Below are positions 1 through 10,502 of a DNA stretch of 64,000 bases, in pieces. Position numbers and translations under genes: made by a program. The stretch is from Brachyhypopomus gauderio. Taxonomy: Eukaryota; Chordata; Actinopteri; Gymnotiformes; Hypopomidae. Position 1 is the first letter of the stretch; each line of letters begins with the position of its first letter. The DNA is taken from NCBI RefSeq assembly GCF_052324685.1, contig NC_135219.1, positions 22,661,316-22,725,315 of the forward strand, in the 5' to 3' direction. A model generated the notes under the pieces. It made no database searches and was not told where the DNA came from. It was given only the letters and a program-made list of their open reading frames with translations.

Positions 1-945
1 TCATGTATTACGTTAACAAATACGAGCCTCTTGTAATTCCAGGATGAAACATGAGAGAACGTGAAGACGTTAAGATTGGGCGTTTTGAAAATAAACAACC
101 ATTAAATAATGTGATTAAAAGCGCAATATTTCGAATCATTTCGAGTATATGTATAAATATTTAACTCAATTAAGTTTAACGTGCTGGGAAATATTGGTAC
201 AAGCGCTTGAATTGAACCCTGCAAACATGACTTTGTTCATTGCGCTGAGGCGCGGCGCGTGCAAAGTTACAAAATTCGAGAGGTGCACGACCTCGCGTGC
301 GCCGCGCTTCAGCGCGATGAACAAAGTCATGTTTGCAGGGTTCATACACCTTGTGGAATTCAAACACTTGTATGTCACTTTCAAGGTCCATTTCAATATT
401 TCCCAGCACGAGCAAAGACACTTTGTCAGATGTTCAAAAGACGTCCACTGAAAAGCCAGAATGAAAGTTTTAGCGACGTCTTTTTTAAACGTCTATTACT
501 GCCGTTCAGTTGCAGTTTTTGCACGTCCTGACATCCAATAAAGGTCCTAGTCAAACGTTCAGATAGAAAACTCGTCATAGACGTTCATGTTAAGTTAAAA
601 GGTTAAGGTCCTAGTCACACTGTCAGATTTTGAACGTCCACCAGACATGCAAAAAAGGGTCTGGACTGACCGACGTGATACAGACTTGATTTTAACGTCT
701 TTCTGACGTCGCATGTTTGTTGGGATAAGTTAAATATTTATACATGTACTTGAAATTATTCGCTTTATCATCACATTATTTAATGGTTGTTTATTTTCAA
801 AACACCCAATCGTAACGTCTTCACGTTCTCTCATGTTTCATCCTGGAATTGCAAGATGCTCGTATTTGTTAACACAAAATAACTGTTCAGTCAGACAGAT
901 ATTTGTTGTGAAATGAAGTTACAATTTCAAGCATTTTCCAACACC
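1..945. repeat. Long foldback element with nested palindromes (copy A, left edge cut by window)
   Basis: The left arm (1-175) and right arm (about 722-935) are inverted copies: 'aaataaacaaccattaaat' near 91 recurs inverted near 778, and 'aacatgagagaacgtgaag' near 49 recurs inverted near 822. Between them lies a second inverted repeat: 'cgtgctgggaaatattg' at 180-197 against 'caatatttcccagcacg' at 395-411. Its inner arms run 'gaaccctgcaaacatgac...' and '...gtcatgtttgcagggttc'. The rest (430-720) is rich in 'aacgtc/gacgtc' motifs. Small ORFs here are readings of the palindrome and have no protein character. The right arm abuts the YqaJ coding exon directly, so the element sits inside that gene. 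Superfamily unknown. Confidence 0.75.
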
Positions 946-949
946 TTTT

Positions 950-1582
950 GTGGCCTTGTCACAGTCACACCTTATTGAAGAGGCACCAAGATCCAAAAGT
1001 GCTACACCTGAGTGGCATTCACTTAGGAGAGAAAGAGTAACTGCCTCACATTTCAGAGAGGTGAGCCACGTTAGAGGTCCAGGTGCTGCAGAAAGGATAA
1101 TCCGAGGGACACGACAAACAGCACATGTGAAGAGGGGACTTGAAATGGAAACAGAGGCCTTAAAGGACTGTGCAGTTCTGAAAAACTTGAACTTAACCAA
1201 GTGTGGGCTAGTGATTCATCCAGATGCCTCTTGGCTGGGTGCATCACCTGATGGACTTGTATATGACCCACTTGAGCGTCCATCATTTGGGCTTGTTGAA
1301 ATCAAGTGCCCAAATGCACAAAGCTATGTAGACTGCAAATTCCTCAAAGTGGCACAAGGCCTACACAAAATGAAGGAGAGCCATTGTTATTATTGGCAAA
1401 TCCAGTTCCAGTTATTGATTACTGGTATGCAGTGGTGTGATTTAGTTATCTGTGCCCATGATGATATCTTTATGCAGCGAGTTTACAGAGATAGCAGTGT
1501 ATTAGAAGAGGTGAAAAGGAGGTGTGACATGTTTTTCTTTAACACTTACATGCCAAAATACCTCTCTATGCCCAAGCAATAG
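950..1582 (+). CDS. YqaJ-type viral-recombinase-like nuclease, C-terminal exon (transposon-encoded), copy A
   Basis: This is the nuclease half of a SWIM-YqaJ protein; the 5' exons of this copy lie outside the window. PD-(D/E)XK-type hallmarks can be read in order: a W..LRRERVTAS block near the start, RG...E (motif I) near residue 70, WLGASPDGLV (motif II Asp) near 95, GLVEIKCP (the E-x-K motif) near 115, and a YYWQIQFQ helix (Q-x-x-x-Q type) near 150. The frame is open upstream into the foldback repeat, so the first codon at 950 is only the first Met, not a true start. Compared with the right-hand copy it lacks 12 nt after 'ctgcagaaag', an in-frame loss of four residues. Family knowledge: YqaJ/lambda-exonuclease folds degrade DNA ends; in ISL2EU-type transposons such a protein accompanies the transposase. 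The convergent transposase gene lies 590 bp downstream. Confidence 0.8.
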   Translation: MALSQSHLIEEAPRSKSATPEWHSLRRERVTASHFREVSHVRGPGAAERIIRGTRQTAHVKRGLEMETEALKDCAVLKNLNLTKCGLVIHPDASWLGASPDGLVYDPLERPSFGLVEIKCPNAQSYVDCKFLKVAQGLHKMKESHCYYWQIQFQLLITGMQWCDLVICAHDDIFMQRVYRDSSVLEEVKRRCDMFFFNTYMPKYLSMPKQ

Positions 1583-1821
1583 AAAATCATAATGAAGACA
1601 TGAACTCATGAACAATTAAAACAATTTCAATTTATTCTGTCAATTGTATTACTATTGTATTTGTTTCATTTTTTTACAAATACAGTAAAAGTTAAGAAAT
1701 ACATAATGTTGTATTGTGTTGTCAATTTTACATATAAAAGGGAAAGCATTTTATACAATTAATCATATTGCACTGTACCTTAACATTGCAGCCAATATTT
1801 ACAGACTAGCATGACCTAAAG
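1583..1821. other. 3' UTR / AT-rich spacer of the nuclease gene
   Basis: AT-rich, with several possible poly(A) contexts and no coding signal. It separates the stop codon of the nuclease gene from the hAT MITE and is conserved in all three copies of the element. Confidence 0.5.
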
Positions 1822-2078
1822 CAGGGGTCGGCAACCTTTTTGACTCGGAGCCACAAAAGCAAAAATAATTGGAAATTTATTTCAGTGACGATGACATGTC
1901 ACTCAAGCGAACCGAAACTAAATACCGGACATTTGTGAAATTCCACCCGAACATTTTTTTAAGTCTCAAAAATAATATACGGTAATTAAATACTCATTAA
2001 TTTTATTCAAAAGCTGAGCCGCATCAGAGGGATCAAAGAGCTGCATGCGGCTCCGGAGCCGCGGGTTGCCGACCCCTG
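1822..2078. mobile_element. hAT-type MITE inside the ISL2EU-like element, copy A
   Basis: Terminal inverted repeats CAGGGGTCGGCAACC and GGTTGCCGACCCCTG bound about 257 bp. The flanks acctaaag and accttaaa suggest an 8-bp target duplication with small changes, as expected for hAT. The interior has gagctgcatgcggctccgg near the right end. The same MITE sits at the same place in the other two copies (25,246-25,500 and 60,924-61,176), so it was carried along when the host transposon amplified. Confidence 0.85.
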
Positions 2079-2171
2079 ACCTTAAAGGGATCATTTTAAG
2101 GTTAGAGAAAAAAATAAATAAATAAATCGCCATAATTCACATTACATCATCTGTCTAATTCTGGATTGAGA

Positions 2172-3898
2172 TTAGCCATTGTTTGCCCAGGCTTTTACCA
2201 AGGGGCCATTTTGATAATTCACCAAAAGACAGGCAACAGTAAAAATTTGGTTTATGCTCCCTGTGATTGAAAGGGGGATCACTGTGCTGAATATTTTATG
2301 TTCTTTGACTCTGCGAATCACACGCTCAACATGGACTCTCAGTCTTGCAATGGACTGTGACGTTCTGATCTCTGACCTAGACAGTTGAGCTCTCTTTGAC
2401 AGAAACGTGGGTATGTGGACTTTGCATGGAACGCAGTCTTCAACAAGGAAACCCTTGTCCACCATGATGGCCATAGATGGGTCAAGGAGGGCCACAATGC
2501 CAGACTGCTTTAAGATCTCTTTATCACTGATAGCACCTTGATAAAGAGAAGACACAAAGGTCACTGCGCCATGAGGGGCTATCCCAAGCAACCATTTGAA
2601 TGTACAGTGTGATTTATAAGTGGAAAACACTTCACTCTGAAGGAGAAGGGAATTTGGAGTTTGACATCTCAGTTCTGTGGAATCTAAAATTATTTGAGTG
2701 TCAGCGTAGTCCTGAAACACATCTGGGAGGTGAGTTTTCACAGTGTCCACATCTAACCAAACATAAACAGCTCCCAATACAGTATAAAGGAAGTTGGCCC
2801 AGGTGTTAATACGACTAACAGTTGACCGATGGATTCTAAATCTATGGGCCAAATCCTTTTGCATCAGTCCCAATGACGGGTAGTACATGAAGAGAAAAAT
2901 CTCATCAATTGCTTGAAGAACCTGGGGAAAAAATACATTATCCTATTGTCATATTACATTATGACTATCAAAACTTCTTTTGATGTAAAGATTAATTTGA
3001 AAATGATGACATAACATGCTTTGTATGGACAACAGGAAAACATTTACCGTTGTACTGGCAGAGTGAGGGACCTGATCAGTCTTCTCAACAGTCCGTGCGC
3101 TTGTAACCCGTATGATGATGTGGGTGGCTGGCTCTATTTGCTTCCAAAAGCCCATCAGGTGGGCATGGTTTGCAAATCTGTGGAATATAAAAGTTATATA
3201 TAAAGTTATATAATCGCTATTTCATTCACAATGTATTTCAGACACCAGAGAAGGCCCATCCGTATACTGTGTCCTGCCATATTTTGTATTTACCTGGTAA
3301 AGAATCCTATGTCGTCATCAGAGGCAGAAAACCGCTCCAAACAGAACTTGCTGCGGACAGTTAAGTCTTCGATTTGTTTTCGGAGCCTTGATATCTCCTC
3401 GCGTAGCTCTTCATTTTCATTGAGGGAGAGATCAAGCGCAGCAGGCTCATTACTGACGCAGTAGTCATGTTCATGACACGGTAAGGGGTCATCATCATCA
3501 TGGTCAGTCTGCATCTCTGTTAGATCAGTGTTGGGTGGACGCTCTGTTCTTTCCCATACTCCAGATCATGGAGTTGGAATAGTATAGTTATTCCATTGAA
3601 ATAGCACAGGAAAAGCTCCAGGTCGCAGTCGTCGTCGTCCAGCAGGAGTGGGAGGTTCGAGCAGATCAGCAGCGATAAAATGTCGCAAACACACTCGGGA
3701 AGTACTCGTGACGATAAAATGATCTCTCCTGATCTTAACCACCCATTGTTTCTGCAGTTCTGAGTCCTTTGGAAAGGTGTGGAAGCTCAGGTAGGAATTA
3801 CACCTTGTCGATGCTGTGCAGAATGGCACACAGCAGTGGTGGTTGGACCTGCTGTCTGTACGTTGTTGAAACGATACTTTTTTTTGTTTACCCGTCAT
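2172..3898 (-). CDS. THAP-domain DDE_4-type transposase (ISL2EU/PIF-Harbinger-like), copy A
   Basis: Three minus-strand exons with GT-AG borders join in phase: 3898-3294, 3177-3049 and 2921-2172. Exon 1 starts MTGKQKK and encodes a THAP zinc finger (CCVPFC early, QW in the middle, VCLRHF at the end), then an acidic linker and a short coiled coil (LREEISRLRKQIEDL). Exon 2 encodes the FANHAHLMGFWKQIEP segment. Exon 3 has a helix-turn-helix (MQKDLAHRFRIHRSTVSRI) and the DDE nuclease: IILDSTEL (D1), MVDKGFLVED (D2) and VHVERVIRRVK (E). One in-frame TGA (3566-3568) interrupts exon 1; a CGA to TGA change would explain it, and copy B shares it. RINTW here is RIINTW in copy B, a 3-nt loss. It is convergent with the YqaJ gene. 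Role inferred: cut-and-paste transposition. Confidence 0.85.
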
Positions 3899-4654
3899 GT
3901 TTAGGACACATAAACGGACAGGAGATGAAGCAAACATCATCATCAAGGTTGGCAAGCTATCAAAACATACCAACTCAAAGGGTTAACATGATATCAGGCT
4001 CATGGGACAAAAATGATGGGAAACAAACACAAGTTGTAATATCCACAACATTAACATTTTCTTAATCCAAAATCGGCGCTCTGAACCAAACCTCGTCTTT
4101 ATCAAGTCTAAACTAAACTTATAAAGGAGCAGCAGCAATAACTAAGCATTATATACCAGCCAAAGATAGAAGCTGTAGGTGGTTAGCGCCTAAGGCCAAG
4201 AAGCTACAGGGGCTAGCTAAGCAAACTAAAAGGCACAGGTGGTTAGAGAGCAAAGCTAAAGGTTGCACTCCAGTTATGTAGCTTAACTAAATCCCCAACC
4301 CATAAAACTCCGTATACAAGTGAAACATACCTGCTTTAACCCCGTCAAAACTACTAATGGCTCAGTTCTGCTCCCACAATAGTACTGCACCAGGAGGCGC
4401 CTCGTCTGGGCCTCTCCCTCGATATAAGAGCAGGACTAAACACTTAGTACTGGACACTAGTCTCACATTTAAAAGCAGAATACATGAGTAAAAATGCACC
4501 GTACCTTACAACAGCGAACACTCCGTAAAGTCGAGCTCACGCTCCAACCCTGTCGTCCCGTTGTGCTGCTTAGCTTAGCCACGCTATTGCTGCAAGGACC
4601 CCATGGTGCCCTTATCACATGCCTGATTACAGGCACACTGCAGCCTGTAACTAC
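3899..4654. other. Non-coding flank between the transposase gene start and the Tc1 fragment
   Basis: No protein-like frame and no clear repeat family. The stretch at 4,390-4,500 has a 'gatataagagcaggact' TATA-like motif. The whole segment recurs almost unchanged at 62,991-63,750. The terminus of the ISL2EU-like element must lie here or further left, but I could not fix it. Confidence 0.4.
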
Positions 4655-5048
4655 TCACTCCTCCCATACCAACAAATCTGTGGAGGGAGCTAAAGATCAG
4701 GGTGATGGCAAGGAGACCCTCCAACCTCCAAAGAGTTGGAGCTCATCACTAAAGATGAATGGACAAAAATACCAGTGGAGACATGCAAAAAGCTGGTCAG
4801 CAATTACAGGAAGCGTTTGATTGCTGTAAATAAAGGCTTTTCTATTAATTATTGAGAAGGGTCTGAATAATTTTGGACATGCTACTTTTTGTTCAAATGT
4901 GAATAAAAGCTGAGAATTTTTTTTCCCCACAATGATGCCTCTTGTACATCATCGTATTATCTCCTGGGAGATTTCCAGTCAAAAATATAATTTCTGGTTA
5001 AATAAAAGTAAATTTAAGTCAAAATTTGACAGGGGTATGACTGTATAT
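4655..5048 (+). mobile_element. Tc1-like transposon, 3' fragment
   Basis: The last part of a Tc1/mariner transposase is visible (LWRELK..., then [17 protein letters not shown] and a stop near 4,850), here with one reading-frame break relative to copy B. It is followed by a Tc1-type 3' end: 'gggtctgaataattttgga', 'gagatttccagtc' and 'caggggtatgactgta' up to the TA repeat. The 5' part is absent. It is shared with 63,755-64,000, so it was inserted before the two window-end repeats separated. Confidence 0.8.
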
Positions 5049-5062
5049 ATATATATATATAT
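5037..5062. repeat. (TA)n microsatellite
   Basis: Short TA run between the Tc1 end and a hAT element; the hAT used it as its target. Confidence 0.8.
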
Positions 5063-5454
5063 TAGGGGTGGGACGCGATCAAAAAAATTAATCGAATTAA
5101 TCGGAAGCTTTGTAATTAATTAATCGAAATTAATCGCATTTTAATCGCATTTCAGTATTTAACATGAGAAATATTCATTTAAGTTTGAATGATGAATGAA
5201 TCAATGAACATAATCATAAACTTCAACATCTTGTTTATTTTTCCACCAGTCTACTACGAAGACCAATATATGTGTAGTGTGCAGAAAACAGTTCAGAACA
5301 TTGGAAATTCTGACCAAAAATGTTGTTTAATTTAGGGAGTTTTGCTCAGGATATTGGAAGAATTGAAGTAAATCAGAAGATGTTTTTAATACCATTTTAG
5401 ATGGTAGACTTTCTTTAATTTCCCAGGCCTCTGCCACAGGCATCTCCATAGTGC

Positions 5455-5640
5455 CTAGAAGTGGTCTTCTGCATGCTCAAAGCAAATGACTGGATCTTCA
5501 TCATCTATAGATTCATCATCTATAATATGAGCTGTCACACCAAGATCATTCTTGTTGCTAACAGAGGTCCAGTGATCCCCAGTCAGAGCCACATTTGTGG
5601 CACTCTTCACAATAACCTGTTTTAATTCTTTCCTCATCAT
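5455..5640 (-). pseudogene. hAT transposase core fragment
   Basis: A 61-residue frame with ALTGDHWTSVSNKNDLGVTAHIID, the well-known hAT motif around the second catalytic region. It breaks off into acidic sequence and a hairpin MITE. A full hAT transposase is about 600 aa, so this is a relic. Confidence 0.7.
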
Positions 5641-5674
5641 ACAGCTGCTGGATTTTCTTCGACATTGTCTTTCT

Positions 5675-5753
5675 GGGGTGAGTTTCCCAAAACGTTCTTA
5701 CGTACGAGGTTAAGAAGTACTTGGCGCTAAGAACGTTTTGGGAAACTCACCCC
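5675..5753. mobile_element. 79-bp hairpin MITE inside the hAT
   Basis: Near-perfect inverted repeat: ggggtgagtttcccaaaacg against cgttttgggaaactcacccc around a short loop. No coding capacity. Confidence 0.7.
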
Positions 5754-6042
5754 TGGACGGTAGTTCGTAACTTGCATCAGTTGACGCAATTCGCAGCGCT
5801 TCTTGTAAGCATTTATCTTCGACCACAGGGAGCGGACAACACAAATAATGTGACGCATCATGTATAAACGCGTGCGGAGTCGCGCGCCATTCGCGAAAGT
5901 TTAATCCAGTCTTAATGGTCCAATGAAGGTAATTTAAAAACCAGGACGTTTCCTCACAGGATGTGAATTACGGACGTTTGGTCACCCTATCGTACTAGGA
6001 ATACATTTAGCAGCTAAGTTACCATTACTGACCTGCGCGTTA

Positions 6043-6353
6043 AGCTGGGCGTACACTGTGCGATTTTTGGCCCATTTTCTGCCGATTTTTCACTCGTTTC
6101 GGCTCAATCGCGTGTCGTGCATCGTATAGTTTACACAGGTAAACGAGGAGCGATTCACACCTCACGACCAACTCCCGATCAGAAATCGCAGCGTCGCAAG
6201 AACATCAAACATGTTTGAAATTCAAATCGCTCCTCGTGAGAGTATCGCACTGTTGAAGCAGCTTCATGAGCCGACCCTCCCTGCGATTTAGTCGTACAGT
6301 TTGAGCTGGAGCTGAGTACACGATTTAAAATATCGCACAGTGTACGCCCAGCT
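6043..6353. mobile_element. Harbinger-like MITE inside the hAT
   Basis: Inverted ends AGCTGGGCGTACACTGTGCG and CGCACAGTGTACGCCCAGCT bound 311 bp and are flanked by a TTA direct repeat (6,040-6,042 and 6,354-6,356). A 3-bp TTA/TAA duplication is typical of PIF/Harbinger. The insertion cuts the BED-finger exon just after its CHRST...KH motif; removing it rejoins a readable frame, which supports the call. Confidence 0.75.
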
Positions 6354-6356
6354 TTA

Positions 6357-6604
6357 CCCGCAACATGTTTTGCGTTGAGGTGGTAACGAAGGGTGGAAGT
6401 GCTCCTGTGATAAGCGAACTCCTTCCTACATAAAGTGCAAATAACACTATTTTTGTTTGTACTTCCATCTGGAAGTTTCTTATATTTAAATTTCCCATCC
6501 ACCAACGTAGCCTCTTCAGTCATCTCCATCATGCTCATCTTATTGTGCGTCCATATAATCTGTATGGCCGGAACTCGCGCACTGAGAAACATTCCACGGT
6601 GCAA
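6357..6604 (-). pseudogene. hAT BED zinc-finger exon
   Basis: Encodes MSMMEMTEEATLVDGKFKY, then CTLCRKEF...LRYHLNAKH, a C2H2-type BED finger at the N-terminus of a hAT transposase. It runs into the TTA-flanked MITE at 6,356. Confidence 0.65.
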
Positions 6605-6705
6605 AAGTGTCTCGTCCGTTAAATGCGTTAAAATGCGTTAATTTTTTTAGTGCGTTAATTTTCCTGTAATTAATTAATCGAAATTAACGCGTTAAAGTCC
6701 CACCA

Positions 6706-6831
<126 letters not shown>

Positions 6832-7059
6832 TCATGAAAGCACGTATTTGTAATGCACTTAGATGTATTTATGATACATATGTGAAACAAAAGTTAATAT
6901 CATACTTTGCTAAAAGGTAAAAACATGTTTTTACTTTTTGTTCTTTCTGCATGTTTAGGGGTTAGTGATGTATTCTGTATTACAATACAATGTGGTATAC
7001 TAATTCAAATGTTTTATGGAAGTTGTTTTAAGTTTCTTATATTTTAGCCTGTAGCAACA

Positions 7060-8085
7060 AGGAACACAAAAAATTCCAAGTCCAGCATTATGTCTGCACA
7101 TACCGCTTCAGTCAGGATCACTTGGAACTTTTGTTCCATTCTGTCAGGGCATCAGGTAGAAATTTCACATTATAATTAGTCTTTTCAGTCCGTGAGCCAG
7201 AGCGGATATTGGTACCATCTGGGTGGGCATTCTAGTAGAGAATATACATCACTTGTTTACAATATTATAGACCTCTTCAGACACCTATGCATTTGTTTTT
7301 ATAGCCTACCTGTGGAAGAAACATGGTTATACAGTTATTACCATACTTACATTTCATAGCCTGTGAGGAAACATGGTTATACATTTTCCATACTTACCCT
7401 CAGAAGATGTGTCTTTGATGACTATGAGTGTCCTCATTAAATATCTCTGTAATCTAAGTGTGCAAATGTTTTAGATTTTTTTAGGAGGCTGGAATAACAG
7501 TCCCACTGCAGGGCAGTTCCAGGGCATTTTCCATCGTCTGATGGTGCGCTGTGGTGTCTCACCAAGTACGTCGGGCAACGTGGCAGCACAAGATGAGACT
7601 GTATCACTATCGGCTGCAGACATGCACTCTGCTTTAATGGTAGAAGAAGAGCTCCCGTCCCCATCTGCAAACATTTCTGCAGTCATATGTGACCACAGTT
7701 ACCTGCCCACCTGCTTTGGTGGTCTTGTGGACAATGCCCTGGTCTACATTTCAGGGTTTGTTGTCCGAAAAATTCTGAAAAAACTGTCCTGTGAGGTGTG
7801 CCGTGCAAGCCTTGTCAAAGGTGCTGTACCCTCATCCTTTGACCAGAGCTACCACCTGCCTCAACTTAAAAACAATGGTGGTCTGATGATCCCCTCAGAT
7901 GGAACAGTGAAGGTGGTCAGAGCAGCAGAGCGTGTGATACGCCAAAAATCAACAGGTGTCAGTGTGTCCTTTGTCAACCAGTTCGTTCGGGCTGAGATTG
8001 GTTCTGAAGATGTGTTTTTACTCGGGGAGCACATTGCAGAAACATGTTCCTGTCATTTGTTGTCTCTGTATTTCACAATTTAAGG
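7060..8085 (+). pseudogene. P-element/THAP9-like transposase relic, C-terminal part
   Basis: Two exon-like blocks. The first (about 7,060-7,151) reads YVCTYRFSQDHLELLFHSVR and ends at a gta donor. The second (about 7,484-8,085) starts GGWNNSPTAGQFQGIFHRLM and continues with LVYISGFVVRKILKKLSCEVC, GGLMIPSDGTVKVV and SEDVFLLGEHIAE. The order SQDHLE.LF, then GW.N.PT..QF, then YI.GFV.RK matches the P-element/THAP9 family as I know it. The N-terminal THAP domain and the first half are absent; the 3' tail drifts out of frame near 8,085. No terminal repeats were found. It could also belong to another THAP transposase family. Confidence 0.65.
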
Positions 8086-8403
8086 CTGCACCACATCGCA
8101 AAATTAACTACCCTGGAGATAATGAGTGCCAGCACATGCAAGAAATTGTGCAAAAACAGTTATTTTTTCAAATAATGTATGATGAATGGAATGTTCTTGG
8201 GGAGGGGCTTATAGAATATAATGGGGTGTAACTAGGCAGAGGGGGGACGAGCCTGGGAGAGCAGGCTCGTAATGTATGTGATGACGGGATCTATGTGACT
8301 TTGCAGTCACCGATCTTTAAACTCTGATTAAGAGGACTCAATTTAAGACTGTTTTATTTCTTTCCATGAACGCGCGTTGTAAATATGTATATAGCTGTAG
8401 GTG
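8086..8403. other. Decayed tail of the P-element-like relic
   Basis: Continues with weak similarity of frame (AAPHRKINY...) and then nothing recognisable; contains 'aataaatgtgc' near 8,410. Confidence 0.35.
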
Positions 8404-8820
8404 TCTCAAATAAATGTGCAAAGGAAAATTGCACAGTAGGGGGCGAGAACGAGTCCAGAGATAGTTTGTGAGGTATAAATCAGCTCAGCTGTTCCAGAGT
8501 CTGATGCACAGTCTATCAGAGCTACAATCCCGGCAGCAGACTCATCTGGATTCTCCATGAAATCAAACATTTTGTTGGTGATCCCACATTCTGGACTGAA
8601 ATATTGAACAGCGAGGGGAAACATCTTCCTGTTGCTTTTATTTGATGCATCTGTGTGTAATGAGAATGGTCAGGATTTATCTGATGTTAGGGCCTTCACA
8701 ACGTCACTCACTGCCTTTGGAGCAAGGACATCTTTAACCACTGCCTCTGCCTTTGTTCTCCCTAAATTTTGAATCTGAAAGAATATTTTGAAAGAATATT
8801 TTGATGCAGTTTATGTGCAC
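8404..8820 (-). pseudogene. hAT-like transposase fragment
   Basis: The minus strand reads LAPKAVSDVVKALTSDKS, a stop, LHTDASNKSNRKMFPLAVQY and FSPECGITNKMFDFMENPDE. This is the first part of the catalytic core in the hAT-related families found with MYM/DUF4371-type fish proteins. At least one in-frame stop (near 8,680) is present, and both ends are lost. Confidence 0.55.
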
Positions 8821-9399
8821 AGTCAGCACTGTTGTAACTGAGGTTGTGACTGTGTGGTGCTGCGGTAACCTGGAGAGAATGAGTGAGATGACAAATTCTT
8901 AATTAAATTGAATCAGACCATTCAAACAGTTAAACAGAGGTTTAGATTTAATCTATTGACATGATTTGTTCTTTCAATAGTAGTTTCAATAGGAAACTGA
9001 ATCAGTAATAACAATGTTCTGTACCATATCATTGTCAATATTTTACAAACCTTTCAATTTGCCTTAAATTCATCTTAATTTGCCTTAAATGATGCTATTC
9101 AGTCATCAATGTGCCTCTTCCCACTCACATTTGCATCTCTACATAAGCTTTCGTTTCTGGGGACGTGGTGGAGTGTGTAGCAGAAGACATTTTTTCGTGG
9201 GACGGGTGTGTGGCGTGACGTCTGTTGCTAGGAAACGGTGATGGCAGCGCCAGCAGGTCCGTAGCAGGCCGGGGGTCCTAAGAGGATCCACCACCATTTT
9301 GCTGGCCTTAGTATTTCCTGTTTTTTTATTTCATGCTGAATTGTTACATTTATTGGTGATGTGTGTGTGACAGAGATGAGTATTGGACACTTGAAAATA
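8821..9399. other. No gene seen
   Basis: Unique-looking AT-rich sequence with no coding frame, no terminal repeats and no recognised family. Confidence 0.4.
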
Positions 9400-9660
9400 C
9401 TCCTCTGGGCCGACGCCGGTCACCATGCCAATGACAACAATTTACACAGAAGAACAATTTAGACCTGTAAGGGATAATGTCCATTTTGGTGTAGGCATAT
9501 CCGGTTAGGCAGGAGGTGGCTGGCCCAGGATGGATCTCTGGAAAAGGCTTGTCTCTCCTCATCTGTGTTCCTCGAGAAAATAAAACAGGGAAAATTAGCT
9601 CTGTATAAGGACATACACAGGACAGATGAGATTATAAACATTTCTGGAGTGTGGCAGCAA
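9400..9660 (-). mobile_element. L2-type LINE 3' UTR fragment
   Basis: About 190 bp match the segment at 19,790-19,995 ('taggcaggaggtggctgg', 'aaaggcttgtctctcc', 'cagcaactcc.gcattaaat'). There it lies 3' of an L2 reverse transcriptase on the minus strand, which gives this fragment its orientation. Confidence 0.6.
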
Positions 9661-9689
9661 CTCCGGCATTAAATCAGGTATTCATCAGT

Positions 9690-9990
9690 GGCCCTGTGCC
9701 TGCAGGGGGCTGCAATACGTTCTCAAGGCTACTGGCATTAAATGTTTGGCTGCAGAAAACCTGCAGGTCAAATGGACTGAACTTCATTGACAACTTCAAT
9801 CTGTTTTTTGGGAAGAGAGAATTCTTCAATCGGACTGCAAACTAACAAGAGGGGTGTCAATCTCCTGTCAGAAAACTTTATTTTATCTCTGTGTAACTTC
9901 TCTGTTTCAACTGGTGAAGAAACGTCAGCGTTAACACCCAAGGACACCGTCGCCACTACAGAGACACAACATCCTCCCCCCACAGAGGAT
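9690..9990 (+). pseudogene. L2 ORF1 esterase (SGNH-like) fragment
   Basis: Reads FISGPVPAGG, FSRLLALNVWLQK, NGLNFIDNFNLFFGKREFF and then TNKRGVNLLSENF, with a stop between the last two pieces. Several CR1/L2 ORF1 proteins carry such an SGNH-esterase block ending in DGxHPN..G, which has decayed here to GLQTNKRG. Confidence 0.55.
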
Positions 9991-10502
9991 GCGGAGTAAT
10001 TAGATGGGAGCCATGTGCTGTATCAGCTGCCAGAAACACCACAACCGAATAGACAATCCACACCATCCTCCACCTCATCATCACCTCACCTGAACTTCCC
10101 AGAAACCATGGAGAAGCTTGTATCTGTAGGGACAAGACTGACACTTTCACTGTCAGCGAGTCCTCAGGTACAGCGGCAAATCACCTCAACTTCTCCCCCA
10201 CAGTCCTTAATAAACAAATCTCCCCCACAACCTCAAAGTAAAAAAACAAGCTCATAATCCACCAAATAGACAGCTCCGCTCGCGAGCTCATCACCAGCAG
10301 GAGCTCCACCCACCCTCCACCACCGTAAAGGAAAATTAACATCTTTTGGGTCCGTGCTGCTACAGTGTTGATATCAGCGGTACATATTTTCAAAACAAGC
10401 ATGGACCCTGTGTCCCAATTATCTCTCCCATTCCAGTTCTGATCAGAAGCAGAAAGAACAAGGAGTTTAGGTCAGATACTGTGAATACATCCAACCTACA
10501 GT

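Noticed and set aside
149-531. Overlapping ORFs of 76-100 codons on both strands at 149-531 and again at 59,268-59,633
   Set aside because: They are readings of the same palindrome in several frames; the two strands give almost the same peptides, as a foldback must.
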